The notes below the pieces were generated by a model. It ran no database searches. It was not told the DNA's origin and saw only the letters and a program-made list of their open reading frames with translations. A stretch of 64,000 nucleotides of DNA. Origin: Daucus carota subsp. sativus (Eukaryota; Streptophyta; Magnoliopsida; Apiales; Apiaceae). Positions 51,151 through 62,943 of this stretch are shown piece by piece (the first letter of the stretch is position 1; every line of letters starts with the position of its first letter). The translations under genes were made by a program, and so were the position numbers. The stretch lies in NCBI RefSeq assembly GCF_001625215.2, contig NC_030381.2, positions 46,312,689 to 46,376,688 on the forward strand. Direction: 5' to 3'.

Positions 51151-51627
51151 ACTCCGCCGTCTCAACAAGTTCTTTACGGTTTCGTTTATCGGACGTCCCA
51201 CCCAATTCTTTACATTACAAAATTTTCTCAAAAAAGTCAATGGGTACAACCACTTTATCACTTTTTCTCCCTTTCACACTATTTTTATTTCACTATCTCT
51301 CTTGTATATATTGAAAAATGGTTTTTCTATGGTGTGCCCATGGGCACACACTAAGCACCAAAATTTATGAAATTGGAGGGTTTCTATTGGCTTACCTTCT
51401 TTAATAATGGTGGACCCCCTGCAGTTACAACAACCACACCAATCAAAACCTTCCATTTTTATTAATGTTAGTGCTTAGCATGTGCCCATGGGCACACACT
51501 AGCCAAACCGATTAAAAAATAATGGGTCCAACCACTTCACCCATCTTTCTTCCTCTTCCACTTCTTTATACATATTTCTTAAATTCCGTACCCAAACCCA
51601 ATGTAAACAATTGGTGGGACGGAGGGA
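51151..51627. mobile_element. Stowaway-like MITE, interrupted by another MITE
   Basis: The left end ACTCCGCCGTC, with GTCCCACCCAATTCTTTACA at 51195-51214, pairs in reverse complement with the right end (CCCTCCGTCCCACCAATTGT, then TTACATTGGG). These are the CTCCCTCCGTCC-type ends seen at 27885 and 55002. The element is split by the 190-bp palindromic MITE at 51320-51509. Confidence 0.65.
51320..51509. mobile_element. 190-bp MITE whose ends each carry a perfect palindrome
   Basis: TGTGCCCATGGGCACA occurs at 51333-51348 and 51481-51496, each a perfect 16-bp palindrome. The surrounding ends are inverted to each other: GGTTTTTCTATGG...CTAAGCACCAA at the left, and GGTTTGGCTAGTG...CTAAGCACTAA when the right end is reverse complemented. 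Flanks ATTGAAAAAT and GATTAAAAAAT may be a worn target duplication. It is inserted in the MITE at 51151-51627. Confidence 0.78.
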
Positions 51628-51780
51628 AAACTGTGTTATTAAACATAGGACCATATATACTAGAAATTCTAAAACTATTTTTTAATTTTTAATTTGTTTT
51701 TAAATGATTCTGTTTTATTATACAGACGGATAAAAAAAGCAAAAACCGATTTATAATGAAAAGAAAGTTGTATCTTTTAG

Positions 51781-52160
51781 AGGGGTGTATTTGATTGAGA
51801 TTTTATAGCATTTTTTTGCATTAATGATATCCGAGAGTATTCGATTGAGATTGTTTGAAATCCATTAAAATGTTGAGGTATTCAATTGGGATTTTGAATT
51901 ATGCTACAAAATCTGGTGGTATTCAGTTGAGATTTTAAATTATGCTTTAAAATCCGATGGTATTCAATTGGGATTGTTTAAAATTCATTAAAATTTGATG
52001 GTATTTAAATGGTGATGGATTTTTTTTGGATTTCATAAAATGATGGATTTTGTGGCATTCTTTAGTGTATTTTAAGTTTTTTGAAATCCCACCAAATTCA
52101 ATGCGATTTTGAAGTATTGTGCCTGAATCCTATCAATTCTGCGACATTTTATCAAGAATC
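51781..52160 (-). repeat. dispersed repeat, copy 2, mostly inverted to copy 1
   Basis: It shares with 25634-25985 the end sequence GGTGTATTTGATTGAGATTT and, in opposite orientation, the internal stretch around GATTTTGTGGCATTC and GATTTCATAAAATGATGG. Several units GGTATTCAATTGGGATT... ATTATGCT follow each other (about 51880-51990). The right part (TTTTATCAAGAATCC, about 52147) matches the reverse complement of the sequence near 25715 in copy 1. Confidence 0.65.
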
Positions 52161-52296
52161 CGCAGACTCCTGTTAGTGATATGTTCAATATCCTTACCTA
52201 TTTAACGATAAAAAATGTAAATTTTTGTGTATGTTTCATTGACTTTTGCTTATAAGTAAGAAATAAAATATTTATATTATTTATGAATAAAGTTTA

Positions 52297-53754
52297 CTAG
52301 CTTATAACCCGTGCAATGCACGGGCAGTTAATATATTTGTTATTTTATCGTATATATTATAAATTTAATTAATTTTATAATATGTTTTAGTTAAAAAATT
52401 GAACACTATATTGCTCGATATTATTTTAAAAGATTGAATTTTTTTAGTTAGAAAATATAAAAAGTAATATATTTCAGTTAATTAAAAGAATAATTGGTAA
52501 TATAAATAGACCCGTGTCTCGACCCACATATCGACCGATCGGCCAAATTTTTAATATTTCGGTTTTAATCGTATAATAATAGCTTACAACCCGTGCCATG
52601 CACGGGTGATTTATAATATTTGTTATTTTATCGTATATACTACCAATATGAGAATGTTAAAATATGTTTATTTATTTGTTATAATATAAAAAGACCGATA
52701 AACCCAGATATATATCAAACAATCAATCTTTTAATATTTCGTTATTAATAATTAATAATATAGTATAGAAGATATATAAGTTAAAGAGAAGCGTAAACCC
52801 AAATTCCGACCTTCATAATAATCTAATTTTTTTATGTTTTGATTTAATAAATAATAAAAAAATATATTATAACATGTTATGAATTAAAGAGGTCTGTCGA
52901 TCGACCAACTGGCTCACCAAACTCGACGCACCAACTAACTTTTTATGTTTCGACTTTAATATTATAATAATAATGTACAGTATAATCTTCCTCTACTTCC
53001 GCTTCTCTCTTCCTACTATCGAGGCAAAATAAACATGAATACCCTCCCTAATTTATTTCGCTTTCGAAACAATTCATAACAATTCCACATCGTCAAACAA
53101 ACCTAATCTAATTCAGATTCATCAATTCTATCTTCCTCCAAAACAAAACACACATATACAACAGTAACAATGCCTTCAATAAACTAAAAACAGTAAAATT
53201 AAAAATAAAAAAAATTAGGAAAAAGGTTTGCTAAATAGATAATATTAAAAATATCATCAATTATTTATTTATATTATATATAATAATGTTATCTTTTATA
53301 TTATGTTGCCCGTATTATTTTAGAAGATGAGCGTTTTAGTTTGGAAATCTAAAAAGATGATGTGTTTTAGTTAAAAAAGGTAATTGATATGTTGCTCAAT
53401 GTTAATTTGGAAAATTGAGTCGTTTTAATTAGAAAATATAGAAAAGATAATACGTTTGGGTTAGAAGGAATAATTGATTGTATAGATAGGCCCATTATTC
53501 GGCACAAGTACCGACCGACCAAACTTTTAATGTTTCGGCTAGAGAATTTGTTTTGGATTCAGAAAAGGAATTATAAACATGCAAGGTGATATCAGTTGCC
53601 TTGTAGAACAGAAGTTAATTTTCCAATCTAACGGTGCTTATTTGTTCAATATAAGATCCAACGGATGATAAGCTTTTGGACCAAGGACCATACGACCAAA
53701 TTATCTCCCTTACGCTTATTATATATAAGTATATAAATAGTATAGAAGTATAGA
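52297..53754 (-). mobile_element. non-autonomous Helitron, 1458 bp
   Basis: Read on the minus strand, the element begins TCTATACTTCTATACTATTT at 53754, directly after a host A. It ends with the palindromic hairpin CCCGTGCATTGCACGGG (52308-52324), seven bases and the terminal CTAG (52297-52300), followed by a host T. These are the expected Helitron marks: 5' TC, 3' CTRR, a hairpin just before the end, and insertion between A and T without target duplication. The inner part has no Rep/helicase frame. It contains a second hairpin of the same type (CCCGTGCCATGCACGGG, 52590-52606), further 5'-end-like pieces near 52754-52772, and repeated TTTTAATATTTCG-type units. Confidence 0.83.
52550..53000 (-). 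repeat. tandem Helitron-end units inside the Helitron
   Basis: The block GTTATTTTATCGTATATA next to a CCCGTGC..GCACGGG hairpin appears at 52308-52360 and again at 52590-52640. AATTTTTAATATTTCGGTTT, CTTTTAATATTTCGTTATTA and CTTTTTATGTTTCGACTTTA recur near 52546, 52730 and 52938, with another weak copy near 53525. The spacing is about 190-280 bp. This suggests repeated or nested Helitron 3' ends. Confidence 0.55.
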
Positions 53755-53759
53755 TATAG

Positions 53760-55001
53760 AAAATTATAAACTAATTTCTAATTTAAAAGGCAGAAATTTG
53801 AAAAGTTAAAAATTCTAATTTTTTAAAAATTTATTATTATTTTTTTATTTTGACTTTGCAAAATGTATACAATTTCAAAAATCACATGTAGAGCTGTTCA
53901 ACTTTAACTAATCTTTAGACGTTCCCTTCTGCCATACATGTTAGAATGTGCTGAAATTATATATGAGCCCTCCTAAAACTATATTCATGTACATGTGTGG
54001 ATGGTCCTTTTTTTTTCTTTTTCTTTTTTTGTGTCAGGATTGTGTGGATGGTCTTAAATTGAAGTTTTTAATACTTTTTGGAATTGCTGTTGTGTCCCTT
54101 GAAAAAGTGTATTGATTTAGTTTCTATAACTGATGTGTGGTCATTGTGTTAATAGTTGTCATGGATGCAGTTTGATTACGTACATCTGTTTGGGGTGGTA
54201 CTTATTGCTGTTACATGTCTAGAAAAACCATGAATGAAGAATTTAGGTTGAGATTGACCTAATGATCGGAAAAAATTGTTATGTTGTGACCAGCTCTTAT
54301 CCAAGTGTGCAGGAAAAAGGGAAGTGCGAGGGGGACTTTAACAGTTTTTGATTTTTGTTTTGTAGGGAATAGACCAAAAAATGACCAGCTGATCAGGTAA
54401 CTGACCTGTTCTTCTGATCTCTGTCAACAGTTTAATGTGTTTCAAGCTGCAGCATATCACACTAGAAATTGATTGTTTGATGAAATTCACAGGCACATAC
54501 ATTTTGTTCGAATGTTTTGGTTTTCTTTACTGAGCAAGACACTCTTACTCTTGAAACTGGCCTCAGAAATGCACGAAGCATTAAATGTACGGAGCTTTGC
54601 CGTTTCTTTCTCATAAAACTCGATTATGCAGGAACGCTGAAATCAAAGTGCTTGATCACTTATTCCAGCTGCTTGCACGTGGGGATTAACGAGTAGATTC
54701 AAGTTCACTCCTATTACACTTGCATGCGGCAAAGTTTCTAAACACACCGTGAAAACAAGAAATGAAACTGATACCAAATGCTGGTTTATGAGTGGTGGGT
54801 CAAATTACTCTAACATGTCAATCGACCTACTTTGCTTTTAAAACTTGGGATTTTTGTTTATTCACCTGTCTCCAAATCACAAGTTGCATTTGTTGCCTAC
54901 CAACCAGGCAACCACTTTCGACTTGATGCCTGTGATTTCGACCATTCTCTTTTGCTTCACAAACCAAATCAGTAGAAAGTTTATACTCTAATTATTATAT
55001 A
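53760..55001. other. intergenic, no gene seen
   Basis: The sequence is AT-rich to moderately complex with no ORF of interest and no recognisable element between the Helitron and the Stowaway-like MITE. Confidence 0.5.
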
Positions 55002-55305
55002 CTCCCTCCGTCCCTATTTATCTGTCCACTTTGGAAGTAAAAATTTGTCCCTATTTATTTGTCCATTTATACTTTCAAAACTAATTTAATGATAATTTTT
55101 CAAATATATCTCCATAATTTCAATTTTCAAGGCTTGACTTATTTAAAACTTGGTTGAATTCATGTTTTCAAAACATAAAGTAGGGGTATTCCACCATTTT
55201 CAAGATATTAATTAGAGGTATTTAATAAAAAAGTTCATACAATCAATTATTCCTTGGTATACGTTCTTTTTTCCAAAATGGACAAATAAAAAGGGACGGA
55301 GGGAG
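55002..55305. mobile_element. Stowaway-like MITE, 304 bp, TA duplication
   Basis: Perfect inverted ends CTCCCTCCGTCCCTATTTAT (left) and the reverse complement of the right end (CTCCCTCCGTCCCTTTTTAT) extend to TTTGTCCA-type sequence. TA lies on both sides (55000-55001 and 55306-55307). The interior is AT-rich and non-coding. This is a complete Tc1/mariner-type MITE by structure. Confidence 0.9.
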
Positions 55306-55307
55306 TA

Positions 55308-56207
55308 ATTAATATCTTGTGTCTGAGTAAAATGGTTTATAGGAAATTTTCAATCAAGTTGACAGCCGTTGCTAACATTAATTATTGGACGAAAAGCTGA
55401 TTAAGCTTGCTGACATAACAGATTTATAGCCAACGTGAGTGTTAACTCGACTGCAAGTTCTAATTCGGTTGAGTGACCAAATCGTCATTTATCCCGTTAT
55501 GATGTACTATATGTATACTTCCCAAAACTCAAAAGGCATCCTCTAGCCTACCTCCATTTTCTTCCACCTCTTCCCAAACTGTTCATCTTTCCTCTTGTTT
55601 CTAGCAATTAAAACACGAAACTTAATTTATATCCTTTACCAATTTAAGCATGAAAGGGACCCATACATTTAAGCCTTCATTTAAATTCACTTCACCCTTA
55701 ACCTTAACTATCAAATTTACTACTGCTACTATCATTTCTTTATTTTCGATATTCCCATAACTACAAGTTATTACTATACAGCAGTGAGAATAGAACCGCC
55801 CTACCCATGTGTAATGTGTTTGTAGCTTTGATGTTACATTATTAGTCACTGTTACTTCTGCTACCAGTCACTTGTAAACTTTTACTTGCCTTTTCTTTCT
55901 TGTAACTTGTTTTCCAATTCTTTAAGAATTTTATAAGATTTAGTAAAAGATTAACCGCGGTTCTGGATTCGATTCCCGCTCACCCGTGAAAATATCATTT
56001 ATGCAAAGACTAACCGCGGTTCTGGATTCGATTTCCGCTCACCCGTGAAAATATCATTTATGCAAATGATATATTGCTCGCCTTCACGGCTTCAGTAATC
56101 CTGTCGGCACTTGGTAGATTCTCTCCTCTCTCCCGTGACACCATAAATAAATCCCTCCAAAATAAAACCCGGCCCCTTCATCTTTAGACACCACCCCTGT
56201 CTTAGCC
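55308..56207. other. upstream region of the endoglucanase gene
   Basis: No gene is seen. A 75-codon minus-strand ORF (55622-55849) has no family resemblance. The stretch contains the 59-bp tandem duplication at 55948-56065 and leads into the 5' UTR. Confidence 0.5.
55948..56065. repeat. 59-bp perfect-register tandem duplication upstream of endoglucanase
   Basis: Two adjacent copies (55948-56006 and 56007-56065) each contain TAACCGCGGTTCTGGATTCG and CTCACCCGTGAAAATATCAT. They differ at only a few positions (TTAACC/CTAACC and GATTCCC/GATTTCC). GATTCGATTCCCGCT looks like a tRNA B box, as found in tRNA-derived SINEs, but no A box or full tRNA can be folded. The copies end about 140 bp before the ATG. 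Confidence 0.9.
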
Positions 56208-59200
56208 ATGACATCAACGTTTTCAACTTCTCTTCATCGCCTTGTCTTAATCTTCTTAACCATTTTGCCAACCTATGACTCAAGTTACCTTAACTACCCA
56301 GACGCATTGTCCAAATCCATATTATTTTTCGAAGGCCAGCGTTCGGGTTATTTGCCGGGAGACCAGAGACTGAGTTGGCGCCAAAATTCAGGGCTGAGTG
56401 ATGGCTATGCCGAGACCACGGAGTTGACTGGCGGCTACTATGACGCCGGAGATAATGTGAAGTTTGGGTTTCCGATGGCGTTTACGACCACAATGGTGGC
56501 CTGGTCGGTGGTTGAGTTCGGAGATTTGATGCCGCCGGGAGAGCTGAGGAATGCTTTAGTGGCGCTTCGTTGGGCTACTGATTATCTTCTCAAAACAGTC
56601 TCCATACCTGACCGTATTTATGTGCAGGTAATTTCAATATTAGTGTATTCATCACTCATTATCTTTATTTAACAATAATGCTTGTTTCATAACAAATACA
56701 CAGGATATATTTTAGACAAATTTTGAGGAAAAAAATTGTCCATGGCATTACCATACTATGAATGTTTTTTTGTCATAATGTGTGTTCGTAAATAAAGTGA
56801 TGTGTCATAAATTCATGATAAATTAGCCGTTGTCAGGAATTTTTTTTATCGAAAAAGTTTAATATCTAACCATCGTACATGAAAAGAAGACCGAAGAATG
56901 TTGGTCCGCTATTTAGAAAGATATATTTTACCGATTTTGCGTGTATTTTTTGATATTGTTAAATAATTGTACTCATGTTTTCTCTTTTTGAGCAAACGAC
57001 GGATAGTGTAATATTATATTTTATTTTGGCACTATGTGTTTTATAATCTCTTATTTTTATATTAATCTTGAAAAATTATATATAAATGAATATATAAGCT
57101 ATTGCTGTGTATTAGTGATGGGGAAAAAATGGTTGGATCTGAAATTTGCAAGAGAGGAGGTGATTGGGTGAAGAAGAGACAAGTTATTTATTATGTGGTG
57201 CAATGGACTTGGAAGGAGAGAGTGACACACACTATTTGAAAACCAACCCGTGAAGAAATTTGAGAGGGTGGTTGCTTGATGAGTCCTTTTTATTAATTAT
57301 ACTTACTAATTTGTATGTATTTTAATACTGGATCCCACAAATGGTTTCTAATATTGTGGACTTGAGTTTGACAACTTTGAGCACTCACCTACATTGAAAT
57401 GTGTAGCAAGTCACAGACGCAGTATGTGTGATGAGAAAATAACTGTAAAACTCAGGTCCTGTTTCACTGTTTATTTGGTCACTGATTAGTGTGCAGGTCT
57501 ATAATTGTTTTTTTGACAAACAAGGTTAGCAACTTTTAATATCTTGAACATATATGTCAATAGTATGTGTTACCAGTCTCTTTAGTCTTTAGGGATATGA
57601 GAATCACAGGCTTTCATCTAATGCTTACTTGCAATGAATGCAAAATCAGAGGTTTCAAAATGTTAATGTGGTAGTATCTTTCGAAATATAAGTGGAGCGG
57701 TTCTGTTACAAAGAACATCTCCTATTTATAAGACAGAACTCGGTCTTGTTAAGTTCCCACCTCTCCCACCACAACTTCGTAAAGAAATTGAAAGATTTCT
57801 TGGGTCAATATTCGACCTTAGTGTCCATAAGTAGTACCCTACCAACTCGAGAGGATTCCAGTATGTGCCTATTTCAAGCTAGTAGAAAGACATGATCCAT
57901 GTATACTAACCGTATTTAAGGCCTGTATATTTTTTCTGGGCGACCATTACTTTTCTAGAAACAACGTAGCCTAATCTTATATTATAGCTTTTTATATTCT
58001 GATTTGTTAAGGTCCGTTCAATTACCTAATTGTGCACAAAACTAAAGGCATAAAAAACATGATTAATTCTGTCTACTTTGGACTTGTTGAGCAACCACCT
58101 ATCAGTGTCCTAGGCTTTATAACTGAAGGTGAAAACCATGAATCGCCATAACCATTAGTACTGTATTTCTTAAAGCATGTTTGTTTATGTCTCAATGGCT
58201 GCTGTCTTCACTTCACGTGTCTCAGCTTTTAAAGATTGTCTAGCATTAAATTTATGTAAACATGCAATATTCTAAATGATTATAGATTAAGCTATTGTGC
58301 TGAGATAAGATATTTGAGATACACCTGACCTGTGTTAGAAATGAAATATAAATCTATATTGTTTTAAGCATGTTTGGTGAATTGCACCCTTCTAATTATG
58401 ATAATACAACTTAGCATTCAAAAGATTCTTTTGATTAATTATGTCAACTTGATAAGAAACATTATTAAACGGAAGTTGAAATCATGAGTTGTGTTTTTAT
58501 AAGTGCGTGCATATATGTTCTATGATAGGTTGGTGATCCAGTTATAGATCATAACTGCTGGGAAAGGCCAGAAGATATGGATACTGCTCGAACTGTTTAC
58601 AAAGTGGATGCACCAAATCCAGCCTCTGATGTGGCGGGTGAAACAGCAGCTGCTCTTGCAGCTTCGTCTATGGCCTTTCGATCATCTGATCCCGGATACG
58701 CTGATACTCTGTTACGTACTGCCACAAGGGTCTTTGCTTACGCAGATACTTATCGAGGGGCTTATAGTGACAATGCAAACATTAGAGATGGCGTGTGCCC
58801 ATATTATTGTGATTTTGATGGGTATCAGGTATAAGTTCATCTCTGTATTCTTACAACGCTCTCATTAGAGTTCATAAAACTTCCAGGTTTTTTTTATACA
58901 TTTAAAAAACATTGCAGGATGAATTATTGTGGGGAGCAGCTTGGCTGAGGAGGGCTTCCCAAGATGGTTCTTACCTTAATTACCTACAAAACAATGGTAA
59001 AACACTTGGAGCTGATGATAATATTAATGAATTCGGATGGGACAATAAGCATGCAGGCCTTAATGTCCTTGTTTCCAAGGTTGGTCACATGCTTTTTGGG
59101 TTATGGCACTTTGAACTAGAATGACATATTACATGTGGATACATCTTCTTTTAATATTAACAGTTGGCACCAGATATATTCATTAAAATGAACTGGGATT

Positions 59201-59823
59201 TTGACTGCATGCAGGAAGTTTTGCAAGGAAACATATATGAACTCCAATCGTATAAAGCCTCAGCAGATAGCTTCATGTGCACTCTTATACCAGAATCATC
59301 CTATTCTCACATAGACTACACTCCTGGTGGCCTTATCTACAGGCCGGGTGGGAGCAACTTGCAGCACGCAACAACGATCTCCTTCCTTTTGCTAGTTTAT
59401 GCAAATTACTTAGAAAGGTCATCACAGACTATAAATTGTGGTAGCATTAGTGGGGGTCCATCAATGCTCCGCAAAATCGCCAAAAGGCAAGTTGACTACA
59501 TTTTAGGTGAGAACCCCAAGGGTATGTCGTATATGGTTGGCTATAGCAACTATTTTCCACAACGCATTCATCATCGTGGTTCATCACTTCCTTCACTAAA
59601 GGATCATCCTCAATTTATTGGATGTAAGGAGGGATCAGTTTACTATAACTCCTCGGATCCTAATCCAAATGTACTAGTTGGGGCTGTGGTGGGTGGTCCA
59701 GGAGAAGACGATACCTATGAAGATGACCGAGTTGATTTTAGAAAATCTGAACCCACTACTTACATTAATGCACCATTTGTTGGTGCACTGGCGTATTTTG
59801 CAGCTAATCCTAATCCAGTTTAA
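56208..59823 (+). CDS. secreted endo-1,4-beta-glucanase, GH9 class B
   Basis: Four exons (56208-56627, 58529-58828, 58918-59079, 59215-59823) give 496 aa with all phases 0. A signal peptide (about [20 protein letters not shown]...) precedes the mature start [22 protein letters not shown]9 motifs are complete: [31 protein letters not shown] with the catalytic Asp, [16 protein letters not shown]-region equivalent [17 protein letters not shown]-like (the line reads CDFDGYQ then [14 protein letters not shown]), [11 protein letters not shown] with the signature His, and [21 protein letters not shown] with the catalytic acid Glu. Such enzymes loosen walls during growth, abscission or ripening. No CBM49 tail or membrane anchor is present, hence class B. 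Intron 1 is 1.9 kb. Expression site cannot be inferred. Confidence 0.96.
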
Positions 59824-60564
59824 GTTGATTGACACAGGTATTTAAAGAAATATCATTGTATTATTCATTAAACATTAGGCAGGATCACGTCTAAATTAGG
59901 GTGATTATATCTCTCATCTTGTGCTAAGGGCCAAGAAGGAAGAGGTCAGTGTTTTGAATCTTGGGATGAGTTTCTGTGAACAAACTTCTTGTGTTTGCTG
60001 TTTTAAACTTCTTTATGAAGTTGGATGCTTCCATGCTTGCAATGATGGGCCTGGACCTTGGTTTACTAATTAAGAAAAGCCCAAATGAAGTATACTCAAA
60101 AACAGGGAAATTCAAGTTCCCTATTTGTGTGGGTTTGGTTTAGTTGGATAATAATATAATAACCTCAAATTAACATCTGCACTAAAATTGATACATTTGT
60201 CCATTTCCTCAACATGAGTGATAACATTTTGTTTCATGGTTTGAAATATTTGTAAATTTTATTAAGGTGGAAAAAAACTGATCAATATGAACCACTTGTC
60301 TAGGCAATGCCAATTGGACAACCTGTTGTGCAGATGGCAATCAACAATTGGGCAATCTATTGTAGCCTCAAAAGAGACATCTTAGATGATGTAGAAAAAC
60401 AATTATAAATAGAATGATGAAGTGAGAGTAGAGTGAGTGGTATTGAGAAGTAGAGATAGCTTGAGAGGAGATAAGATAAGTTGAGGCCTAAGGCTACCAG
60501 TGTTTTGTTTTTAAGAGCTCACAGTTCACATTCTCACTCCACTTGAACATAACATTAACATACA
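59824..60564. other. endoglucanase 3' flank and aldolase promoter
   Basis: The left half should hold the endoglucanase 3' UTR. From about 60300 there are two CAATTGG/CCAATT motifs (CCAATTGGAC at 60309 and CAATTGGGCA at 60344), then the TATA box at 60404. No other gene is seen. Confidence 0.5.
60404..60411 (+). promoter_or_regulatory. TATA box of the plastid aldolase gene
   Basis: TATAAATA lies about 155 bp before the aldolase ATG, giving a 5' UTR of roughly 120 nt if transcription starts some 30 bp downstream. AGATAAGATAAG (60469-60480) resembles light-regulatory I-boxes but would fall inside the 5' UTR. Confidence 0.65.
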
Positions 60565-62943
60565 ATGGCCTCAGCATCCTTTCTCAAGTCCTCCACTATT
60601 CTTGACAAGTCTGAGTGGGTGAAGGGCCAGACCCTCCGCCAGCCTTCAGTCTCTGTCGTCCGCTGCCACCCCACAGCTGCCTCCGCCATAAACATTAGAG
60701 CTTCCTATGCCGATGAGCTTGTTAAGACCGCGGTAATTTCTCCAATCTTGTTGCTTTTCTTTATGACTTGGTCTTAAAATAATGTACAACTTAATATCAA
60801 CTCACTAATACTGCATGGTTTTACAACGAAGTAAAAGGAAGTAAGGTGTTTATATCTTTTCTCATGATCTTGTGGGTGCAGAAAACTATTGCATCACCGG
60901 GGCGTGGAATTTTGGCCATGGATGAGTCGAATGCCACATGTGGAAAGAGGTTAGCCTCGATTGGGCTGGAGAACACTGAGGCCAACCGCCAAGCATACCG
61001 TACCCTCCTTGTCTCGGTTCCTGGGCTTGGTAACTACGTCTCTGGTGCTATCCTGTTTGAGGAAACTCTTTACCAATCAACAGTTGATGGGAAGAAAATT
61101 GTTGATGTTCTTAAGGAGCAGAACATTGTTCCCGGTATCAAAACTGACAAGGTACATATTAATGTCTGAAAGCAGTATATTTTGATATTCATATTTAGTA
61201 GTAGTAGTAGTAAATCAATCCTCAAAACTGTATCCCCTGTAGCAGATGTTATTTCACACAAATTTCAGTAAGTTTTAGAACAAAAAGAAAGTAAAATGTG
61301 TATAAATACGGACACTAACCCAACCCAAGATTCAAAATCGCCCCAGGTCAGTGGAAGGTATGCTTAAGAGTTGAGACTATCCAACTATATACGAATATTA
61401 GATAGTTCAGTCTTTCTTAAAAAAGATATTTAATGTTCAACCAGATATAATTGATGTAACATCAATGATGAGGACATAATTTCCCTTTAGTATATACATT
61501 CTGACACTGATTCAATTATAGTGATAGACTATTTTTAAGACTGAGTTCTTGAAGTATAGGTTTCGGTTCATATGAGAACCAGTTTAGTTTAGGAACATGA
61601 AAACTCTTCTAAAACAACTAAGAATAACAGTAACCTTAATCAAAATAGAAGTGGACATGCGTGGCAGTTTCTTTAGCCTCTGTCGGTTTAGCAATTAGCA
61701 TTAAGATTATTAGGTTCTTATCAACCTGGATACTGAAACTAACTCTGGAAATATAACACTGTTTTATAATGGTTATGGACTTATAGGAGTAACGGTATGT
61801 CCCTTGGAACATATATGAATTTATAAACTTAAATGCTGTTTTAACAGGGTTTGGTGCCCCTAGCTGGTTCAAATGATGAATCCTGGTGCCAAGGTCTTGA
61901 TGGCCTTGCTTCACGCTCTGCTGCTTACTATCAACAGGGGGCTCGTTTTGCCAAATGGTATACTTTTATATAGATTCCCCATAGTCATTCTAAAATTCTT
62001 AAACAAGTAGAGAAACTCTTACAATTTCATGTGCATAAATAACAAAAACACATATGTTTCATCAATCAGGCGTACTGTTGTAAGCATTCCCAATGGCCCA
62101 TCTGCCTTGGCAGTCAAAGAAGCTGCTTGGGGCCTTGCTCGCTATGCTGCAATCTCCCAGGTACAAGAAAATCTCAAGATACTAGTATAAGACTCAGTTT
62201 TGCTGTGCTAAATATGAACTCTTCTTCGTACAGACTCACACATATCACTTATTGTTTGCATAATGTTTGGAACTTCAGGATAATGGATTGGTGCCAATAG
62301 TAGAGCCAGAAATCTTGCTTGACGGTGAACATGGCATTGAAAGGACTTTTGAAGTCGCTCAAGCAGTTTGGGCTGAAGTCTTCTTCTATCTTTCCCAGAA
62401 CAATGTCCTATACGAGGGAATTCTCCTCAAGCCAAGCATGGTTACCCCTGGTGCAGAATGCAAGGAAAGAGCCACTCCTGAAGAAGTTGCTGGCTACACT
62501 TTGAAGCTCCTCAACAGAAGAATCCCTCCAGCTGTCCCTGGAATAATGGTACATTGCTCAAAACTGAACTATTCATTCAAGGCATTTCAGGGGAGAATTT
62601 ATTTACTAAAAATACACAAACTTAGTAATGTACTAATACGTTGAACTTAATTGTGCTCAAACAGTTTTTGTCCGGAGGACAATCTGAAGTTGAAGCCACA
62701 CTCAACTTGAATGCAATGAACCAATCTCCGAACCCATGGCACGTGTCTTTCTCCTACGCCAGGGCTCTTCAGAACACCTGTCTGAAGACATGGGGAGGAC
62801 TACCAGAGAACGTGGCTGCAGCTCAAGAGGCATTGCTTGTGAGGGCCAAGGCTAACTCTCTTGCTCAACTTGGAAAGTACACTGGTGAAGGTGAGTCAGA
62901 GGAAGCAAAGAAGGGCATGTTTGTCAAGGGCTATGTGTACTGA
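60565..62943 (+). CDS. FBA: fructose-bisphosphate aldolase, class I, chloroplastic
   Basis: Six exons (60565-60732, 60882-61151, 61848-61957, 62070-62160, 62279-62548, 62665-62943) encode 395 aa, the usual size. The enzyme joins triose phosphates to fructose-1,6-bisphosphate and sedoheptulose-1,7-bisphosphate in the Calvin cycle. A transit peptide of about 46 residues ([20 protein letters not shown]...) precedes [20 protein letters not shown]. Class I motifs: [53 protein letters not shown], the Schiff-base Lys in [35 protein letters not shown] and the end [10 protein letters not shown]. Closest to Arabidopsis FBA1-3; I cannot tell which. Confidence 0.97.

Noticed and set aside
55951-56062. 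tRNA gene
   Set aside because: Only a B-box-like word is present. There is no A box, no cloverleaf and no terminator, and it is duplicated in tandem.
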